From: Ignavibacteriaceae bacterium
GTDB taxonomy: Bacteria > Bacteroidota > Ignavibacteria > Ignavibacteriales > Ignavibacteriaceae
Reading direction: 5' to 3'
NCBI GenBank assembly: GCA_022865965.1
Contig: JALHTS010000397.1
Span: forward strand, 1-8,641
Length of the DNA stretch: 8,641 bases
Position 1 is the stretch's first letter. The number at the start of each line of letters is the position of its first letter. The notes below the pieces were generated by a model. It did not search any database and was not told the DNA's origin. It was given only the letters and a program-made list of their open reading frames with translations. The position numbers and the translations under genes are program-made. This document shows positions 7,962 to 8,641 of the stretch, piece by piece.

Positions 7962-8170
7962 CAATTATTCTTTTCTTCCTGGTCTTCGTCTGAAATATTA
8001 GTGTATTTGGCTTCCTCAATATTTTCGTATTTTTTTCTCTTCCGCTTATCAGGAGGAACATTTGCTTTGTTATTCGATGAACTAAACAAGCTCACCAGAA
8101 AACGTTTAATTACTCTGAATAGAAAAAGAAATATTAAAACAAGAAGAAGTATTCTCAGGAACTGGCTCAT
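7961..8170 (-). CDS. Small single-pass membrane protein (DUF4834-like layout)
   Basis: 69 residues: a hydrophobic segment at about 4-19 (FLRILLLVLIFLFLFR), a short basic amphipathic stretch, then a hydrophilic tail with a KRKRKK cluster (42-47) and an acidic end (SDEDQEEKNN). The likely topology is a single N-terminal helix with the charged tail in the cytosol, but this is not certain. Its layout recalls small Bacteroidota membrane proteins of the DUF4834 type, a resemblance recalled rather than searched. The start overlaps the kinase stop as ATGA and its stop overlaps the glycosyltransferase ATG as TGATG, so translation is probably coupled on both sides. This is the best evidence that it is a real gene. 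Its function is unknown; the neighbouring family 9 transferase makes a membrane partner role possible. Confidence 0.8.
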   Translation of the reverse strand: MSQFLRILLLVLIFLFLFRVIKRFLVSLFSSSNNKANVPPDKRKRKKYENIEEAKYTNISDEDQEEKNN

Positions 8171-8641
8171 TCAATGCTCTTCGATTCAGGTTTGAAGTAT
8201 TCAATAAATGCCCGGTCTTCACGAAATATTTGTCTGAATAATTCATCAAAATCATCTTCCTTATTCACGAAATCAATTTCAGTAGAATTTACTATGAGCA
8301 ATGGGGATGAATTATACCGGAAGAAAAAATGAGTATATGCATCACTTAATTCTTCAATGTAACTACGTGTAAGGTTTCTTTCAATTTTTCTGCTGCGCTT
8401 TTTAATATTATACATCAATCGGTCAATACTCGACTGCAAAAACACAACCAAATCGGGTTTACGCAAATTTCTCTGTAATAACGGAAATATTGATTCATAT
8501 AGTTTAAGTTCTTCACCGGAAAGATTCAGGTAAGCAAAAATTCTGTCTTTGTCAAAAATATAATCACCAACGATATATTGAGTGAAGAGATCTTCCTGGT
8601 TTAATTCTTCCTGCTGTTTAAATCTGTTAATGAGGAAGAAC
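8167..8641 (-). CDS. Deoxynucleoside kinase (dGK/dAK type), N-terminus beyond right edge
   Basis: The frame is open from the window edge at 8641, giving 157 visible residues to the TGA at 8167. Apparent starts inside, such as the TTG at 8466, are internal codons, because the frame upstream carries clear family sequence. Visible residues 1-10 (FFLINRFKQQ), DYIFDKDRIFAYLNL (26-40), KPDLVVFLQ (61-69) and the arginine-rich LID stretch IKKRSRKIER (79-88) are typical of bacterial deoxyguanosine and deoxyadenosine kinases. These phosphorylate salvaged deoxynucleosides with ATP. Members are about 205-220 residues, so roughly the first 50-60, including the P-loop, lie outside. Its stop overlaps the next gene as ATGA. 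In Bacteroidota a folK gene often precedes this kinase; that cannot be checked here. Purine versus pyrimidine preference is not decided by what is visible. Confidence 0.93.
   Translation of the reverse strand, partial: FFLINRFKQQEELNQEDLFTQYIVGDYIFDKDRIFAYLNLSGEELKLYESIFPLLQRNLRKPDLVVFLQSSIDRLMYNIKKRSRKIERNLTRSYIEELSDAYTHFFFRYNSSPLLIVNSTEIDFVNKEDDFDELFRQIFREDRAFIEYFKPESKSIE

Noticed and set aside
3411..8195. Several plus-strand open frames of 64-87 codons opposite lepB, lepA, the glycosyltransferase and the small membrane protein
   Set aside because: They are antisense to confidently identified genes, have no family-like motifs, and are explained as shadows of the minus-strand coding frames.
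1..8641. tRNA, rRNA, riboswitch, CRISPR array, insertion sequence, phage or defence system
   Set aside because: Coding sequence fills nearly all of the window with recognisable housekeeping families; I see no cloverleaf, direct-repeat array, transposase or terminal inverted repeats. The largest gap is 140 bp.

Overview
The window is AT-rich and every supportable gene lies on the minus strand, so transcription runs from high to low coordinates. The likely source is a bacterium of the Bacteroidota/Chlorobi/Ignavibacteria branch. The evidence is a secreted subtilase with a type-A-like type IX secretion sorting tail, a deoxynucleoside kinase of the dGK/dAK type, mostly A/T-rich start regions without clear Shine-Dalgarno (SD) motifs, and tight gene packing. 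Assignment to Ignavibacteria in particular is inference.

In transcription order, the right-hand block (about 8641 to 5925) reads: the C-terminal three quarters of a deoxynucleoside kinase (cut by the window edge), a 69-residue single-pass membrane protein, a family 9 glycosyltransferase, and a single-domain Ppx/GppA phosphatase. Stops and starts overlap (ATGA, TGATG) or are 9 bp apart, so this looks like one operon. A 140-bp gap (5785-5924) holds a short inverted repeat and a weak promoter candidate. Next comes lepA (elongation factor 4), followed directly by lepB (signal peptidase I), the common bacterial lepA-lepB pair. The left block is a secreted S8 peptidase, a TrmR/caffeoyl-CoA-type O-methyltransferase, and an unrecognised helical protein that runs off the left edge.

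The most notable point is the 5' end of lepB. The first in-frame ATG falls one codon after the catalytic serine. The membrane anchor and serine are encoded upstream in the same frame, but no ATG, GTG or TTG exists there before an in-frame TAA. A second frame, opening with TTG 2 nt after the lepA stop, encodes a plausible basic N-terminus and meets the lepB frame at an A AAA AAG heptamer. An AGAGGG motif lies 10 nt upstream of that heptamer. A single missing A in this run is the simplest explanation, but a dnaX-like -1 frameshift or an AUC start is also compatible.

The genes are mostly housekeeping functions (nucleoside salvage, envelope glycosylation, polyphosphate or alarmone metabolism, translation, secretion, probable RNA or small-molecule methylation). 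I see no RNA genes, CRISPR arrays, insertion sequences or phage genes, and no defence or other clearly novel system.
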